A stretch of 64,000 nucleotides of DNA. Source: Bacillus taeanensis (GTDB lineage: Bacteria > Bacillota > Bacilli > Bacillales > UBA6769). How positions within the stretch are numbered: position 1 is the stretch's first letter; every line of letters starts with the position of its first letter. Positions 52,313 through 63,743 of the stretch are shown one piece after another. Below the pieces are notes generated by a model. That model saw only the letters and a list, made by a program, of their open reading frames with translations. It had not been told where the DNA came from and searched no databases. Location of the stretch: NCBI RefSeq assembly GCF_003318295.1, contig NZ_QOCW01000007.1:113577-177576 (forward strand), written 5' to 3'. Both the position numbers and the translations under genes were made by a program.

Positions 52313-52356
52313 CATAACAAAGAAGCATCCCTTTAGGGGGATGCTTCTTTGTTATG
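52313..52356 (-). terminator. Terminator of def
   Basis: A 19-bp perfect stem (CATAACAAAGAAGCATCCC with its complement) and a 6-base loop, 20 bp after the def stop codon. Confidence 0.85.
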
Positions 52357-52375
52357 AAAACTTATTATAGAAGAA

Positions 52376-52924
52376 TTATAACTTTGTTGCGTTTTCTGGG
52401 ATTTTAAAGGGATCATTTTTATCAATATGATCATAAAACATCACACCATTTAAATGATCAATTTCGTGTTGAAAGCAAATAGAAGGAAGCCCTTTTAAAC
52501 GAAGCTTCACAGGGTTTCCATCAAGATCAACTGCTGTTACAGTGATTCGTGCATAACGAGGAACAATTCCAGGAATATCCTCATCCACTGATAAACAGCC
52601 TTCGCCGCCTTCTAAGTATGTTTGTTCCACTGAGTGACTGACAATTTTAGGGTTAAATAATCCATAGCTGTATAGCTTGCCATTTTCATCTGTTAAGTGA
52701 ACAGCAAACATGCGTTTATTAATGCCAATTTGAGGGGCTGCTAAGCCAATTCCTGAACGCAGTTGATATTTTTTAGCGAGTTCCGGATCCTGACTGTTTA
52801 TTAAATATTCAAGCATTTTTGTTAACGTTTCTTTATCTTTTTCTGAAGCAGGTAATGCTACCTCTTCTGCAACTTCTCTTAAGACGGGTGTACCATCTTT
52901 CACAATATCTTTCATTGTAATCAT
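52376..52924 (-). CDS. def: Peptide deformylase
   Basis: This 182-residue metalloenzyme removes the formyl group from nascent proteins. All three motifs are present: [16 protein letters not shown] (cysteine ligand) and QHEIDHLNG (two histidine ligands and the catalytic glutamate). The insertion of about 12 residues after the first helix ([14 protein letters not shown]) marks the type 2, Gram-positive class, as in B. subtilis DefB (YkrB). AAGGAGTGA precedes ATG 52924. It is monocistronic. Confidence 0.96.
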   Translation of the reverse strand: MITMKDIVKDGTPVLREVAEEVALPASEKDKETLTKMLEYLINSQDPELAKKYQLRSGIGLAAPQIGINKRMFAVHLTDENGKLYSYGLFNPKIVSHSVEQTYLEGGEGCLSVDEDIPGIVPRYARITVTAVDLDGNPVKLRLKGLPSICFQHEIDHLNGVMFYDHIDKNDPFKIPENATKL

Positions 52925-53221
52925 TTTTTAGTCACTCCTTGCTTACTAATCCATCTCTAAAAAAGAAAGTAGTTAATTATGTATAGTTTACCATACGGAG
53001 ATAAAAGGGAAAATGCAAGTAAGAAAAATTATATCCATACATCTTAAAGGGCTGAGAGAGACGATGTTCACTAATGAAGTTTAGATAAAACAAGTGTTTA
53101 AAGTTCTGAAATGATCTCATTATAAATATTGTTAAGAAAACAAGCTTATTATTGTCATGTGTATTATAAAACGATATCATGGTAAAGTATGGATATTCAT
53201 CGTAACTAAGGGGGAGTAGTA

Positions 53222-53893
53222 ATGACGAAGAAAGCAATGTTAATGTTAGCTGCGGTAATGGCTATTTCCACGCTTTTAACAGGCTGTGCGAGTTCACCTG
53301 AAGAAGAAATGTATGAGCATCTTGAAAAATCGGTGGAACTTGAAGCGGCGTTTAAAGAACAACAATCATTACTTGTAGAAGCAGAAAAAAAAGAACAAGA
53401 ACTTTACAATGAAATTGTTCAGCTATCTTTAGAAGAGTATGACAAAATTAAAGAACTATCAGAGAAAGCACTCAAACATGCTGAGAATCGGGAACAATTA
53501 ATTGATAAAGAAAAAGAAAGCCTAACGCTCGCATTTAAAGAATTTAAAAATGTTAGTCCATTAATTGAAAAAATTGATGAAGAAGCTGTAAAAAAAGAAG
53601 CAGGTAAATTAGAAGAGAATGTCCAAAAGCGTTATGATGCATATGAGCAGCTCCACAAAGAATATCAAAAATCGATTGCGTTCGATAAAGAATTATATGA
53701 AATGCTTCAAAGCAAAGAACTAACAGCTGAAGAACTTGATTTACAGCTCCAAAAAATAAATAAGCAGTATGAAAAAGTGATTCAGCAAAATAATGCTTTT
53801 ACTAAGTATACGAATTTATATAATCAAGCAAAACAAACTTTTTATCAAAAAGCGAATTTAAATGTCGCGTTTGAAGAAAACAAGGAGAACTAA
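53222..53893 (+). CDS. ykyA: Cell-wall-binding-type lipoprotein YkyA
   Basis: This 223-residue lipoprotein has a signal peptide ending in the lipobox LLTGC (cysteine about residue 21), then a long charged, mainly coiled-coil region (EEEMYEHLEKSVELEAAFKE through VQKRYDAYEQLHKEY). It matches B. subtilis YkyA (YkrC) in length and in position just upstream of pdhA. The function is not known; it is exported and anchored on the outer face of the membrane. AAGGGGGAG precedes ATG 53222. Confidence 0.92.
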   Translation: MTKKAMLMLAAVMAISTLLTGCASSPEEEMYEHLEKSVELEAAFKEQQSLLVEAEKKEQELYNEIVQLSLEEYDKIKELSEKALKHAENREQLIDKEKESLTLAFKEFKNVSPLIEKIDEEAVKKEAGKLEENVQKRYDAYEQLHKEYQKSIAFDKELYEMLQSKELTAEELDLQLQKINKQYEKVIQQNNAFTKYTNLYNQAKQTFYQKANLNVAFEENKEN

Positions 53894-53925
53894 CCTGTCT
53901 TAGGTTGCTTCTCCTTGTTTATTTA
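53879..53925 (+). terminator. Terminator of ykyA
   Basis: AACAAGGAG and CTCCTTGTT outer arms with an inner TAACCT/AGGTTG pairing. It overlaps the last codons of ykyA. Confidence 0.8.
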
Positions 53926-55445
<1,520 letters not shown>

Positions 55446-55448
55446 GAC

Positions 55449-56426
55449 ATGGCGCAAATGACAATGATTCAAGCAATCACTGATGCGTTACGCACAGAAC
55501 TAAAAAACGATGAAAATGTGCTCTTATTTGGTGAAGACGTTGGGCTAAACGGTGGTGTATTCCGTGCGACTGAAGGCTTACAAGCTGAATTTGGTGAAGA
55601 TCGTGTATTCGATACACCTCTTGCAGAATCAGGAATCGGCGGTTTAGCGATCGGTCTTGCGTTACAAGGATTCCGTCCTGTTCCAGAAATTCAATTCTTC
55701 GGTTTCGTATATGAAGTAATGGATTCTATTTCTGGTCAAATGGCTCGTCTTCGTTATCGTTCTGGCGGCACGTATACACAGCCAATTACAGTTCGTTCTC
55801 CATTTGGCGGCGGCGTTAAAACACCAGAATTACATGCAGACAGCTTAGAAGGTTTAATGGCACAACAGCCTGGGCTGAAAGTAGTTATTCCTTCAACTCC
55901 TTATGATGCAAAAGGTTTATTAATTGCTTCTATTCGTGATAATGACCCGGTTATTTTCTTAGAGCACATGAAATTATACCGTTCATTCCGCGGTGAAGTG
56001 CCTGAAGAAGCATATACAATTGAGCTTGGAAAAGCAGACGTGAAACGTGAAGGTACAGATGTATCCATCATCACTTACGGTGCAATGGTACATTCTTCAC
56101 TTAAAGCGGCTGAAGAGTTAGAAAAAGAAGGAATTAGTGCAGAAGTAATTGACCTTCGTACTGTAAGCCCATTAGATATCGATGCAATTGTAGCATCTGT
56201 TGAAAAAACAAATCGTGCCATTGTTGTTCAAGAAGCACAAAAACAAGCAGGTATTGCTGCAAATGTTGTTGCAGAAATCAATGATCGCTGCATCTTAAGT
56301 TTAGAGGCGCCTGTTCTTCGTGTAACAGCACCGGATACTGTGTTCCCATTTGCTGAAGCAGAAGAGGTATGGTTACCTGACTATAAAGATATCGTGGAAA
56401 AAGCTAAAGCTGTAATCAATTTCTAA
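55449..56426 (+). CDS. pdhB: Pyruvate dehydrogenase E1 beta subunit
   Basis: This 325-residue transketolase-like subunit completes the E1 heterotetramer with PdhA. The sequences [34 protein letters not shown] and [17 protein letters not shown] are standard, and it ends in a swivel domain ([16 protein letters not shown]). AGGAGTCGAAGTAAGAC overlaps the pdhA stop and precedes ATG 55449. It is followed by an unusually long 214-bp gap to pdhC containing a large hairpin. Confidence 0.97.
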   Translation: MAQMTMIQAITDALRTELKNDENVLLFGEDVGLNGGVFRATEGLQAEFGEDRVFDTPLAESGIGGLAIGLALQGFRPVPEIQFFGFVYEVMDSISGQMARLRYRSGGTYTQPITVRSPFGGGVKTPELHADSLEGLMAQQPGLKVVIPSTPYDAKGLLIASIRDNDPVIFLEHMKLYRSFRGEVPEEAYTIELGKADVKREGTDVSIITYGAMVHSSLKAAEELEKEGISAEVIDLRTVSPLDIDAIVASVEKTNRAIVVQEAQKQAGIAANVVAEINDRCILSLEAPVLRVTAPDTVFPFAEAEEVWLPDYKDIVEKAKAVINF

Positions 56427-56545
56427 GAGGCTGACTTAAAAAAGGATCAGACCCTTCTCAAACAATATATAAGTTACTCTTTGTGAAAAACTGCGATATC
56501 TTGTATGGATTTGAGGAGGGTTAACCCTACCTAAGTCAACCTCTT
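56425..56545 (+). other. Long imperfect hairpin between pdhB and pdhC
   Basis: AAGAGGCTGACTT (56425-56437) pairs with AAGTCAACCTCTT (56533-56545). Inside it GACCCTTCTCAAA (56450-56462) pairs with TTTGAGGAGGGTT (56510-56522). The result is a structured element of about 120 bases right after the pdhB stop. It is not a clean terminator (short T-run after it) and may act in RNA processing or differential expression of E1 and E2/E3. Confidence 0.6.
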
Positions 56546-56640
56546 TTCCCTATCCTTCTTAGAAAGATTACATAGAAGGCAGTCATTTGAATGATACTTT
56601 GAAAGAATAAAACACTGTTGATAAATAGGAGGCGAACATT

Positions 56641-57936
56641 TTGGCTTTTGAATTTAAAATGCCGGATATCGGTGAAGGTATTCATGAAGGTGAAATTGTA
56701 AAATGGTTTATTAAACCAGGTGATGAAGTTAAAGAAGATGACATCATTGCGGAAGTACAAAATGATAAAGCAGTTGTAGAAATTCCATCTCCAGTAGACG
56801 GAAAAGTACTTGAAGTAAAAGCTGAAGAAGGTCAAGTAGTAGTTGTTGGCGATGTGGTTGTTACATTTGAAGCAGAAGGCTACGAAGACAGCGGCAGTGC
56901 ACCAGCAGCAGCTGAAGAAAAAGCAGAAGAGCCAAAAGCAGAAGAAACAGCTCCAGCAAAAACAGCACCTGCTGCATCTGCAGAAGTGGATGAGTCGGCT
57001 CGTGTGATTGCAATGCCATCTGTTCGTAAATATGCGCGTGAAAAAGGTGTTAACATTCGTCAAGTACAGGGTACTGGTAGTAATGGACGCGTTTTAAAAG
57101 ATGATATTGACAGCTTCTTATCTGGCGGTGCTGCTCCAGCCCAAGATACAGCTGTAACAGAAGAAAAACAAGCCCCAGCAGCAGAAGAAACAAAAGCGGC
57201 TCCTGCAGCAGCACAAGCAGTTCCTGCAGGTCAATATCCGGAAACTCGTGAAAAAATGAGCGGTATCCGTAAAGCAATTTCAAAAGCAATGGTTAACTCT
57301 AAGCATACAGCTCCACATGTTACATTAATGGATGAAGTTGATGTAACAGCACTTGTGGCACACCGTAAGAAATTTAAACAAGTCGCTGCGGATAAAGGTA
57401 TTAAGTTAACGTACTTACCATATGTAGTAAAAGCATTAGTATCTGCATTACGTGAGTATCCAGCTCTTAACACGTCTATTGATGATAAAGCAGATGAAAT
57501 TATTCACAAGCATTATTACAATATCGGTATTGCAGCTGACACTGACAAAGGACTTCTTGTTCCTGTTGTAAAAGATGCGGATCGCAACTCAATCTTTAAC
57601 ATCTCAAACACAATTAATGAGCTTGCTGGAAAAGCTCGTGACGGTAAGTTATCTGGTGAAGAAATGAAAGGTGCATCATGCACAATTACAAACATTGGTT
57701 CTGCTGGCGGTCAATGGTTTACTCCAGTTATCAACCACCCAGAAGTAGCAATCCTTGGTATTGGTCGTATTGCTGAAAAACCGATCGTACGTGACGGTGA
57801 AATTGTAGCTGCACCAGTATTAGCTTTATCTTTAAGCTTTGACCACCGTATTATTGATGGTGCAACTGCTCAAAACGCTTTAAATCATATTAAGCGTCTA
57901 TTGAATGATCCACAATTACTAGTAATGGAGGCGTAA
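56641..57936 (+). CDS. pdhC: Pyruvate dehydrogenase E2, dihydrolipoamide acetyltransferase
   Basis: This 431-residue core protein has one N-terminal lipoyl domain (lipoyl lysine K43 in [12 protein letters not shown]), then an alanine/proline/glutamate-rich flexible linker (about 82-118). The peripheral subunit-binding domain [19 protein letters not shown], a second Ala/Pro linker (about 165-197) and the catalytic domain follow, with histidine 402 in [12 protein letters not shown] 56641 follows AGGAGG by 8 bases. It forms the 60-mer core of the complex. It lies 214 bp after pdhB and 3 bp before pdhD. Confidence 0.97.
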   Translation: MAFEFKMPDIGEGIHEGEIVKWFIKPGDEVKEDDIIAEVQNDKAVVEIPSPVDGKVLEVKAEEGQVVVVGDVVVTFEAEGYEDSGSAPAAAEEKAEEPKAEETAPAKTAPAASAEVDESARVIAMPSVRKYAREKGVNIRQVQGTGSNGRVLKDDIDSFLSGGAAPAQDTAVTEEKQAPAAEETKAAPAAAQAVPAGQYPETREKMSGIRKAISKAMVNSKHTAPHVTLMDEVDVTALVAHRKKFKQVAADKGIKLTYLPYVVKALVSALREYPALNTSIDDKADEIIHKHYYNIGIAADTDKGLLVPVVKDADRNSIFNISNTINELAGKARDGKLSGEEMKGASCTITNIGSAGGQWFTPVINHPEVAILGIGRIAEKPIVRDGEIVAAPVLALSLSFDHRIIDGATAQNALNHIKRLLNDPQLLVMEA

Positions 57937-57939
57937 ATA

Positions 57940-59349
57940 ATGGTAGTAGGCGATTTTCCGATTGAATTAGATACTCTTGTTGTTGGTGCAGGTCCAGGTG
58001 GATATGTTGCGGCAATTCGCGCAGCGCAGTTAGGTCAAAAAGTAGCAATCGTTGAAAAAGGAAACTTAGGCGGCGTTTGTTTAAACGTTGGTTGTATTCC
58101 TTCAAAAGCTCTTATTAACGCAGCACACCGCGTTGAGCATGCGAAGCATTCTGATGAAATGGGAATTTCAGCTGAAAATGTAACAGTTGACTTTTCTAAA
58201 GTTCAGGAATGGAAAAGCAGCGTTGTTAATAAATTAACTGGCGGTGTTGAAGGACTTTTAAAAGGAAACAAAGCTGAAATCATCCGTGGTGAGGCGTATT
58301 TCGTAGATCAAAATACAGTGCGTATTATGGATGAGAAAAGTTCTCAAACATATAAGTTTAATAACTGTATTATTGCGACAGGTTCTACTCCAATTGAGAT
58401 TCCATCTTTTAAATGGAGCGAGCGCGTTATTTCATCAACAGGTGCATTAGCGCTTAAAGAAATTCCTAAGAAAATGGTTGTAATCGGTGGAGGTTACATC
58501 GGTACTGAGCTTGGTACTGCATATGCAAACTTCGGTACTGAAGTAACAATCCTTGAAGGTTCTGATCAAATTTTACCAGGATTTGAGAAACAAATGAGCA
58601 CACTTGTTTCTCGCCGTTTAAAAAAGAAAAACGTTGAAATCTTTACAAACGCAATGGCTCAAGGTGTGGAAGAAACAGCTGATGGTGTAACAGTAACGGC
58701 TGAAGTAAAAGGTGAAACAAAAACGTTTGAAGCAGATTACGTACTAGTTACGGTTGGTCGTCGTCCAAACACTGATGAGCTTGGTTTAGAGCAAGTAGGT
58801 GTGGAGTTAACAGAGCGCGGTCTTGTTAAGATTGATAAACAGTGCCGTACAAGCGTACCAAACATTTATGCGATTGGTGACATTGTTGAAGGTCCAGCAC
58901 TTGCACATAAAGCTTCTTATGAAGGTAAAATTGCTGCAGAAGCAATTAGTGGTGAGCCTGCTGAAATTGACTACCTTGCAATTCCAGCGGTTGTATTCTC
59001 AGACCCAGAACTTGCATCTGTAGGATATACAGAAGCGGAAGCAAAAGAAGCGGGTTATGATGTAAAAGCATCTAAATTCCCCTTTGCCGCAAATGGTCGT
59101 GCATTATCATTAAACGATACGGATGGCTTTATGAAGCTTATAACGAGAAAAGAAGATGGTCTAGTACTTGGTGCGCAAATCGCGGGTCCAAGTGCATCTG
59201 ATATGATCGCAGAGCTTGGTTTAGCAATCGAAGCTGGTATGACGGCAGAAGATATCGCCCTTACTATTCACGCTCACCCAACTCTTGGTGAGATTACAAT
59301 GGAAGCGGCTGAAGTAGCAATTGGAAGCCCAATTCATATTGTAAAATAA
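57940..59349 (+). CDS. pdhD: Dihydrolipoamide dehydrogenase (E3)
   Basis: This 469-residue FAD enzyme reoxidises dihydrolipoamide and reduces NAD. The FAD motif [19 protein letters not shown], the redox-active [15 protein letters not shown] disulfide and the NAD motif [20 protein letters not shown] are all present. The dimer-interface catalytic histidine lies in the C-terminal block [26 protein letters not shown] around the pdhC stop supplies the ribosome site. It ends the pdh operon, with a strong terminator at 59356-59389. Confidence 0.97.
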   Translation: MVVGDFPIELDTLVVGAGPGGYVAAIRAAQLGQKVAIVEKGNLGGVCLNVGCIPSKALINAAHRVEHAKHSDEMGISAENVTVDFSKVQEWKSSVVNKLTGGVEGLLKGNKAEIIRGEAYFVDQNTVRIMDEKSSQTYKFNNCIIATGSTPIEIPSFKWSERVISSTGALALKEIPKKMVVIGGGYIGTELGTAYANFGTEVTILEGSDQILPGFEKQMSTLVSRRLKKKNVEIFTNAMAQGVEETADGVTVTAEVKGETKTFEADYVLVTVGRRPNTDELGLEQVGVELTERGLVKIDKQCRTSVPNIYAIGDIVEGPALAHKASYEGKIAAEAISGEPAEIDYLAIPAVVFSDPELASVGYTEAEAKEAGYDVKASKFPFAANGRALSLNDTDGFMKLITRKEDGLVLGAQIAGPSASDMIAELGLAIEAGMTAEDIALTIHAHPTLGEITMEAAEVAIGSPIHIVK

Positions 59350-59355
59350 AAACAC

Positions 59356-59389
59356 AAAAACCATGAGCAGTCTGCTCATGGTTTTTTTA
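59356..59389 (+). terminator. Terminator of the pdh operon
   Basis: AAAAACCATGAGCA, GTC loop, TGCTCATGGTTTTTTT. Confidence 0.95.
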
Positions 59390-59574
59390 TATAAAGTTCT
59401 CGAATGCTGTATCTCAATAACAATTAAAGGTTCGATTTTTAAGAGAGGTGGGTACTTTTTAGTAAAAAGGAAAACTAGTAAGTCAACATAATATCGTCCG
59501 CTTGTCTTATATGATTTATAAATATAAAGCGATATAATGAGCGTAATAAGCTGAAAATGTATGAGGGGATAGAA

Positions 59575-59673
59575 ATGAAGTTTAATAATAGAGTGAACAG
59601 AATAGATTTATTAGAAGGACATATAATGGGGAAAAGGAGTGACAATCTTGAAGCATTATATGCTAAGTCTTAG
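59575..59673 (+). CDS. Small upstream ORF (32 residues), possibly coupled
   Basis: ATG 59575 is preceded by GAGGGG at good spacing and opens a 32-codon frame (MKFNNRVNRIDLLEGHIMGK...). It overlaps the start of the membrane protein at 59648 in another frame by 26 bases. The peptide has no recognisable features. It may be a translated leader that couples to the next gene, or a chance frame. Confidence 0.4.
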   Translation: MKFNNRVNRIDLLEGHIMGKRSDNLEALYAKS

Positions 59674-59899
59674 TTTGCACGGCATTATTTGGAGTGGTTA
59701 CTCAATTGTAAATATGCTATCAACAAAAGATGAAATGCAGTATAAAATGATTCTTCTAGGTATTTTTGTTTACTTTGCTTATTCATTAAGCTTTAAAATC
59801 TTAAAAAGAAGGAAAACAGCAGTAATTACAACTTTTTCAACGTTTTTATTATATATGCTAGGAAAGTTTCTGTTTGATTTAGCGCTGTACAGGGTTTAA
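59648..59899 (+). CDS. Small membrane protein, unknown
   Basis: An 83-residue protein with two to three hydrophobic segments: LSLSLHGIIWSGYSIV, MILLGIFVYFAYSLSF and TFSTFLLYMLGKFLF. A KILKRRK basic stretch separates the second and third. TTG 59648 is preferred because AAAAGGAG lies 8 bases upstream; GTG 59639 overlaps that site. I do not recognise the family. It overlaps a 32-codon frame upstream and ends at a shared hairpin with the BCCT transporter gene. Confidence 0.65.
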   Translation: MKHYMLSLSLHGIIWSGYSIVNMLSTKDEMQYKMILLGIFVYFAYSLSFKILKRRKTAVITTFSTFLLYMLGKFLFDLALYRV

Positions 59900-59914
59900 G
59901 AAGAAATACATAAT

Positions 59915-59960
59915 AAAACAGTACAAAGATCTACTATAATTAAAATCTTTGTACTGTTTG
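59915..59960. terminator. Bidirectional terminator
   Basis: AAACAGTACAAAGAT and ATCTTTGTACTGTTT pair around a 14-base loop between convergent genes. Confidence 0.85.
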
Positions 59961-59972
59961 AAGATGTTGAAG

Positions 59973-61469
59973 TTAACGAACTTTCGGCTTTTTAGCCACT
60001 TCTTTTTGGAATGCTTTTGTTAACGATACAACCATTAAAAGCATAATAATTGTAAATGGAAATGCCGCAATAATCGATGCTGTTTGAAGAGCCCCTAGTC
60101 CGCCAGACCATAACAATACAACAGCTGAAGCAGATTGAATAATTCCCCAAGTAAATTTAACAGAGTTCGGCGGGTTTAAGCTGCCGTTTGTTGTCTGCAT
60201 GCCAAGAACAAACGTAGCGGAGTCTGCTGATGTAATAAAAAATGTACTAATAAGAAAAATCGCCAGTATCGACATTACAGTACCAAATGGAAATTCGCTT
60301 AAGACAGCGAATAAAGCAACTTCTACACCTTGATCAGCCATAATTTGACTTAATCCAAAATTCTCAAACATTTCTAATGAAACAGCCGTTCCACCAAAGA
60401 CACTAAACCATAATGCACCAAAAATAGTTGGTACGAGAAGAACACCTAGTACAAACTCTCTTACTGTTCTGCCTTTTGAAACACGTGCAATAAATGTTCC
60501 TACAAACGGAGCCCATGCGATCCACCACGCCCAATAAAAGATCGTCCAGCTTTGAATCCATGACGATTGCTCAAATGGACTTAGTTTTAAACTCATGCTT
60601 GGCAAGTTTTGTATGTAAGAGCCAAGTGTAGATGTAAAGACGTCCATAATAAAGTTTGTTGGTCCAGCAAAAAGTAAGAAAAACATTAATAGTAAAGCAA
60701 GAGCAATGTTTAAATTACTTAAATATTTAATGCCTCGTTCAAGTCCAGTTTGTGCTGACAGCATATATAACACTGTTACAATTCCGATAATAATTAACTG
60801 AGTTGTAAAATTGTTTTCAATATCCGTTAAATAAGAGAGTCCTCCACTAATTTGCGTTGCACCAAATCCAAGGGAAGTGGCAACACCGAAAATAGTTGCA
60901 ATAACAACAATTACATTGACCGCTCGTCCTAAACTGCCTTCTACCTTATCACCAAATATTGGTCGTAATACTTCACTTACAACTTGAGGGGCACCTTTTC
61001 TAAATTTAAAATAGGCAAGTGCTAATGCAATTACACTGTAAATTGCCCATGGATGAAGTCCCCAGTGGAAAAACGAATAGCGAAGCGCTAAACGAGCTGA
61101 TTCGACGGTTTCACCTTCACCTGCTGGTGGAGTGTGAAAATGATAGATAGGTTCCGCCACGCCCCAGAATACTAATCCAATTCCCATCCCTGCACTAAAT
61201 AACATCGCAAACCATGTTACAGTATTGTATTCTGGTTCATCTGTATCTTTTCCTAAGCGAATTTTACCAAATCGCGAGAAGATAAGATAAATAGAGAAAA
61301 TTAAAAATGTTGTTGCTGAAATTAAATAAAACCATCCAAATTTTGCTTGTAAAAATGATTGTACTGCACTTGTTGTTTCAGCCATTCCTGTAGGGGTAAG
61401 AACTCCCCATAAAATAAAGATTAATGCGAGTATGACTGAAATAACAAATACGGGTGTCAATTTTTTCAT
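59973..61469 (-). CDS. BCCT-family compatible-solute transporter (OpuD-like)
   Basis: This 498-residue transporter has twelve predicted membrane helices. The family core FYWAWWIAWAPFVGTFIAR (aromatic box around helix 8) and GMGIGLVFWGVAEPIYHF with HWGLHPWAIYS mark it as a betaine/choline/carnitine transporter, sodium-coupled like OpuD. Substrate is probably glycine betaine or a related osmoprotectant. ATG 61469 is preferred because AAAGGTGG lies just upstream; the frame extends to 61478. The C-terminus is short (KEVAKKPKVR), without a long osmosensing tail. Confidence 0.93.
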   Translation of the reverse strand: MKKLTPVFVISVILALIFILWGVLTPTGMAETTSAVQSFLQAKFGWFYLISATTFLIFSIYLIFSRFGKIRLGKDTDEPEYNTVTWFAMLFSAGMGIGLVFWGVAEPIYHFHTPPAGEGETVESARLALRYSFFHWGLHPWAIYSVIALALAYFKFRKGAPQVVSEVLRPIFGDKVEGSLGRAVNVIVVIATIFGVATSLGFGATQISGGLSYLTDIENNFTTQLIIIGIVTVLYMLSAQTGLERGIKYLSNLNIALALLLMFFLLFAGPTNFIMDVFTSTLGSYIQNLPSMSLKLSPFEQSSWIQSWTIFYWAWWIAWAPFVGTFIARVSKGRTVREFVLGVLLVPTIFGALWFSVFGGTAVSLEMFENFGLSQIMADQGVEVALFAVLSEFPFGTVMSILAIFLISTFFITSADSATFVLGMQTTNGSLNPPNSVKFTWGIIQSASAVVLLWSGGLGALQTASIIAAFPFTIIMLLMVVSLTKAFQKEVAKKPKVR

Positions 61470-61747
61470 AACGACCACCTTTCTTTTGTTAGCAAAAAAT
61501 CCTTACATAAAGTAACATACAATGAAAATGAATTTCAAGTTATAAGGTTTATAAGTAGTATTTGACGGGAAAATTCGATTTATGTAATGTGGAAAATGGA
61601 ACACAGTACCACATAATATCATAACAGTTAGTGAATGAATACCCTTTTTATAAAAAATATACACGATGATACGTTAAAAATTTTTAGTGAGTAACAGAAA
61701 TATGAAAAATATTTTATGATATGCTTTACATGAAGAGGAGGAATAAA

Positions 61748-62611
61748 ATGAAAAAGGGGTTATTGTTTTTTGCGGCAGTTATTTATTTAGCTGCCTGCAG
61801 TAATGAAGACAGTGCGATTCAAAATAGTAAAACAAAAGTAGAAAAGTCAGAAGATCTACCAGAGGAAAAATCAATTTCAACAGTACAAGTAGAAGAAAAG
61901 GACACAGCAGAAGAAGTGGAGGAAACGAAGCAGTCATCAGAAGAAGAGCTTTCTGATAGAAATGAAGCTATTGAGCCTAAGTATCAATTAAACGAAAAGC
62001 TGTGGACGATTGAGCCGATTTCAGAAGACGGGAATAAAAATGTTGTGCTATTAACAATCGATGATGCACCTGATAAACATGCCCTAGAAATGGCAAAAAC
62101 ATTAAAAGATTTAGATGTAAAAGCGATTTTCTTTATTAATGGTCATTTTATAGATACAGAAGAAGAAAAAGCCGTATTAAAAGAAATTTATGATTTAGGT
62201 TTTCCGCTTGGAAATCATACGATGACACATTCAAATTTAAAAAACTTAAGTGAAGAAAAACAAAGAGAAGAAATTATAACATTAAATGATCAAATTGAAC
62301 AAATTACAGGGGAACGCCCTAAGTTTTTTAGAGCACCATTCGGCCAAAATACTAATTATGTCAAAGATTTGGCTGTTGAAGAAGAAATGCTGCTTATGAA
62401 TTGGACATATGGATATGATTGGGAAAATGAATATCAATCAAAAGAAGCAATCGCTGATATTATGGTAAACACACCCTTATTAAGAGCGGGTGCCAATTTG
62501 TTAATGCATGATCGTGAGTGGACAAATGCAGCATTAGAAGAGATTGTAAAAGGGATACAAAAGAAAGGCTATGAGTTTTTAGACCCAGCGCTTATTAAAA
62601 CGTTAAAATAA
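61748..62611 (+). CDS. Polysaccharide deacetylase lipoprotein (NodB domain)
   Basis: This 287-residue protein starts with a lipoprotein signal (LLFFAAVIYLAACS, cysteine about residue 17), then an acidic low-complexity linker to about residue 85. The NodB deacetylase domain is fairly complete: TIDDAPDKH, where one aspartate pairs with an alanine instead of the usual D-D-G, GNHTMTHSNL (metal histidines), RAPFGQN and LLMHD. The family deacetylates peptidoglycan or other surface glycans. The TIDDAPD variant resembles the polysaccharide deacetylase subgroup with altered motif 1. ATG 61748 follows GAGGAGG by 6 bases. Confidence 0.88.
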   Translation: MKKGLLFFAAVIYLAACSNEDSAIQNSKTKVEKSEDLPEEKSISTVQVEEKDTAEEVEETKQSSEEELSDRNEAIEPKYQLNEKLWTIEPISEDGNKNVVLLTIDDAPDKHALEMAKTLKDLDVKAIFFINGHFIDTEEEKAVLKEIYDLGFPLGNHTMTHSNLKNLSEEKQREEIITLNDQIEQITGERPKFFRAPFGQNTNYVKDLAVEEEMLLMNWTYGYDWENEYQSKEAIADIMVNTPLLRAGANLLMHDREWTNAALEEIVKGIQKKGYEFLDPALIKTLK

Positions 62612-62640
62612 AGATGACTTCATGAAGTCATCTTTATTTT
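62609..62640. terminator. Bidirectional terminator
   Basis: TAAAGATGACTTCA is followed directly by its complement TGAAGTCATCTTTA and then TTTT. Confidence 0.85.
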
Positions 62641-63065
62641 CGTTTATAATAATACATCGTACGCCCGTTAAACAGCTGAAGTTCTCCCTGCAGCTGTTTT
62701 GCGAGAAATTTGCAAAACTCATTTGCTTTTCCTTTATCACCATGTGTGGATCCTTCAGGAAGAACAATTTGAATATACTGTTCAAATTGTTCTTCCTCTT
62801 CTTCAGTTTTAAGTTTTCTACTGCTAATTCCAGCAATTATGTATCGGTAACTTTCATTTTGTCCTTTTAAATAAAACCACTGCTCTTTTTCTTTTTTTTG
62901 TTCAAGCTCATATGGAAAGGCGGCATGACTGTACTGCCAGTTTAATTGTTCCCCGGTTTTTGCTGTTAGTTCCTTATAGTAAAAAAAGAGTTCTTTTAAT
63001 TCTTCTAATGTTATTGACTGCTGTTTAGATGCGGGTACAAGTTTAATATAGGCACTTTTAGACAA
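62634..63065 (-). CDS. DUF1885-like conserved protein
   Basis: This 143-residue soluble protein starts MSKSAYIKLVPASKQQSI and contains LTAKTGEQLNWQYSHAAFPY, YRYIIAGISS and HGDKGKANEFCKFLA. This pattern recalls the DUF1885 family of Bacillus and Geobacillus, for which a structure but no function is known; I place it there with moderate confidence. TTG 63065 follows GGGGGGA by 5 bases. It is convergent with the deacetylase gene, sharing the terminator. Confidence 0.7.
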   Translation of the reverse strand: MSKSAYIKLVPASKQQSITLEELKELFFYYKELTAKTGEQLNWQYSHAAFPYELEQKKEKEQWFYLKGQNESYRYIIAGISSRKLKTEEEEEQFEQYIQIVLPEGSTHGDKGKANEFCKFLAKQLQGELQLFNGRTMYYYKRK

Positions 63066-63242
63066 TAAAATCCCCCCATAAACCGTTTTTTACCTTTTAA
63101 ATGTATCTTATCACTATTTAATTCCTTTTTACAATAAAATGCGATTTTATTATTTTTAATTTTAAAAAAATTATGTTTTTTTTGATTATTATATGGGAAT
63201 GAATTATAATAAAAATAATAAACTTCAAACGGAGGAGATGCA

Positions 63243-63548
63243 ATGAACCTTGAATTGTTTCAAAAGTTCTATGATGAGCATGAAAATGTCCAGGTTCGCT
63301 TTGTAGGATTCTCAACGGATGATGTGCGTTATGACTTTGGAATTGTTTATACAAATATGTTTTTTGGGAAACCACTTATTGTTTGTATGCAAACAGGACG
63401 TTCTGCCTTGCTCGACAGCAGTGATGTGAGAGATTATGAATATTTACAATCTACCTTTAAAATTGCGACTCGAAAGGAAGCGGAAGATCTAGCGTCCTTT
63501 TTTGAAGAAGCGATTCCTTATACAACCTATAAAACACAATATGAATAA
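63243..63548 (+). CDS. DUF3055 / SAV0927-like protein
   Basis: This 101-residue soluble protein has VRFVGFSTDDVRYDFGIVYT, then FFGKPLIVCMQTGRSALLDS and ATRKEAEDLASFFEEAIP. I recall the same order of blocks from DUF3055 (SAV0927-like) proteins of Firmicutes; function unknown. The ribosome site ACGGAGGAG lies upstream of ATG 63243. It is monocistronic with a very strong terminator at 63547-63588. Confidence 0.7.
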   Translation: MNLELFQKFYDEHENVQVRFVGFSTDDVRYDFGIVYTNMFFGKPLIVCMQTGRSALLDSSDVRDYEYLQSTFKIATRKEAEDLASFFEEAIPYTTYKTQYE

Positions 63549-63588
63549 AAAGCAGCAGATCAAGAATTTGATCTGCTGCTTTTTATTT
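63547..63588 (+). terminator. Terminator
   Basis: AAAAGCAGCAGATCAA and TTGATCTGCTGCTTTT arms followed by TATTT. Confidence 0.93.
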
Positions 63589-63646
63589 CTAGTAGGCGCA
63601 GTTTAGTAATAAAATATGATCACACATTAGGGGGAGTAAAAATAAT

Positions 63647-63657
63647 TATGACATACA
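63647..63657 (+). promoter_or_regulatory. CcpN box 1
   Basis: TATGACATACA matches the CcpN consensus TRTGHYATAYW at every position. It lies upstream of the SR1 promoter -35 region. Confidence 0.7.
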
Positions 63658-63666
63658 AAATAGGTA

Positions 63667-63695
63667 TTGACAGTCTTAATGTGACATATTATTAT
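63667..63695 (+). promoter_or_regulatory. SigA promoter of SR1
   Basis: A perfect -35 TTGACA, a 17-base spacer and -10 TATTAT. The spacer contains CcpN box 2. The predicted transcript start is near 63702. Confidence 0.85.
63680..63690 (+). promoter_or_regulatory. CcpN box 2
   Basis: TGTGACATATT again matches TRTGHYATAYW exactly and overlaps the promoter spacer and -10 region, 33 bp from box 1. Confidence 0.75.
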
Positions 63696-63743
63696 AGAAG
63701 TAACTTAAATAAAACGTTTTCAAAAAATAAAGGGGATGAAAAG

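Noticed and set aside
56536..57063. 175-codon frame antisense to pdhC
   Set aside because: It is the reverse reading of the highly biased Ala/Pro/Glu-rich linker of E2; Cys/Phe-rich composition and no ribosome site.
63648..63743. N-terminal extension of the SR1P frame to 72 codons
   Set aside because: The extension contains the -35, -10 and a CcpN box of SR1, so it cannot be part of the same transcript.
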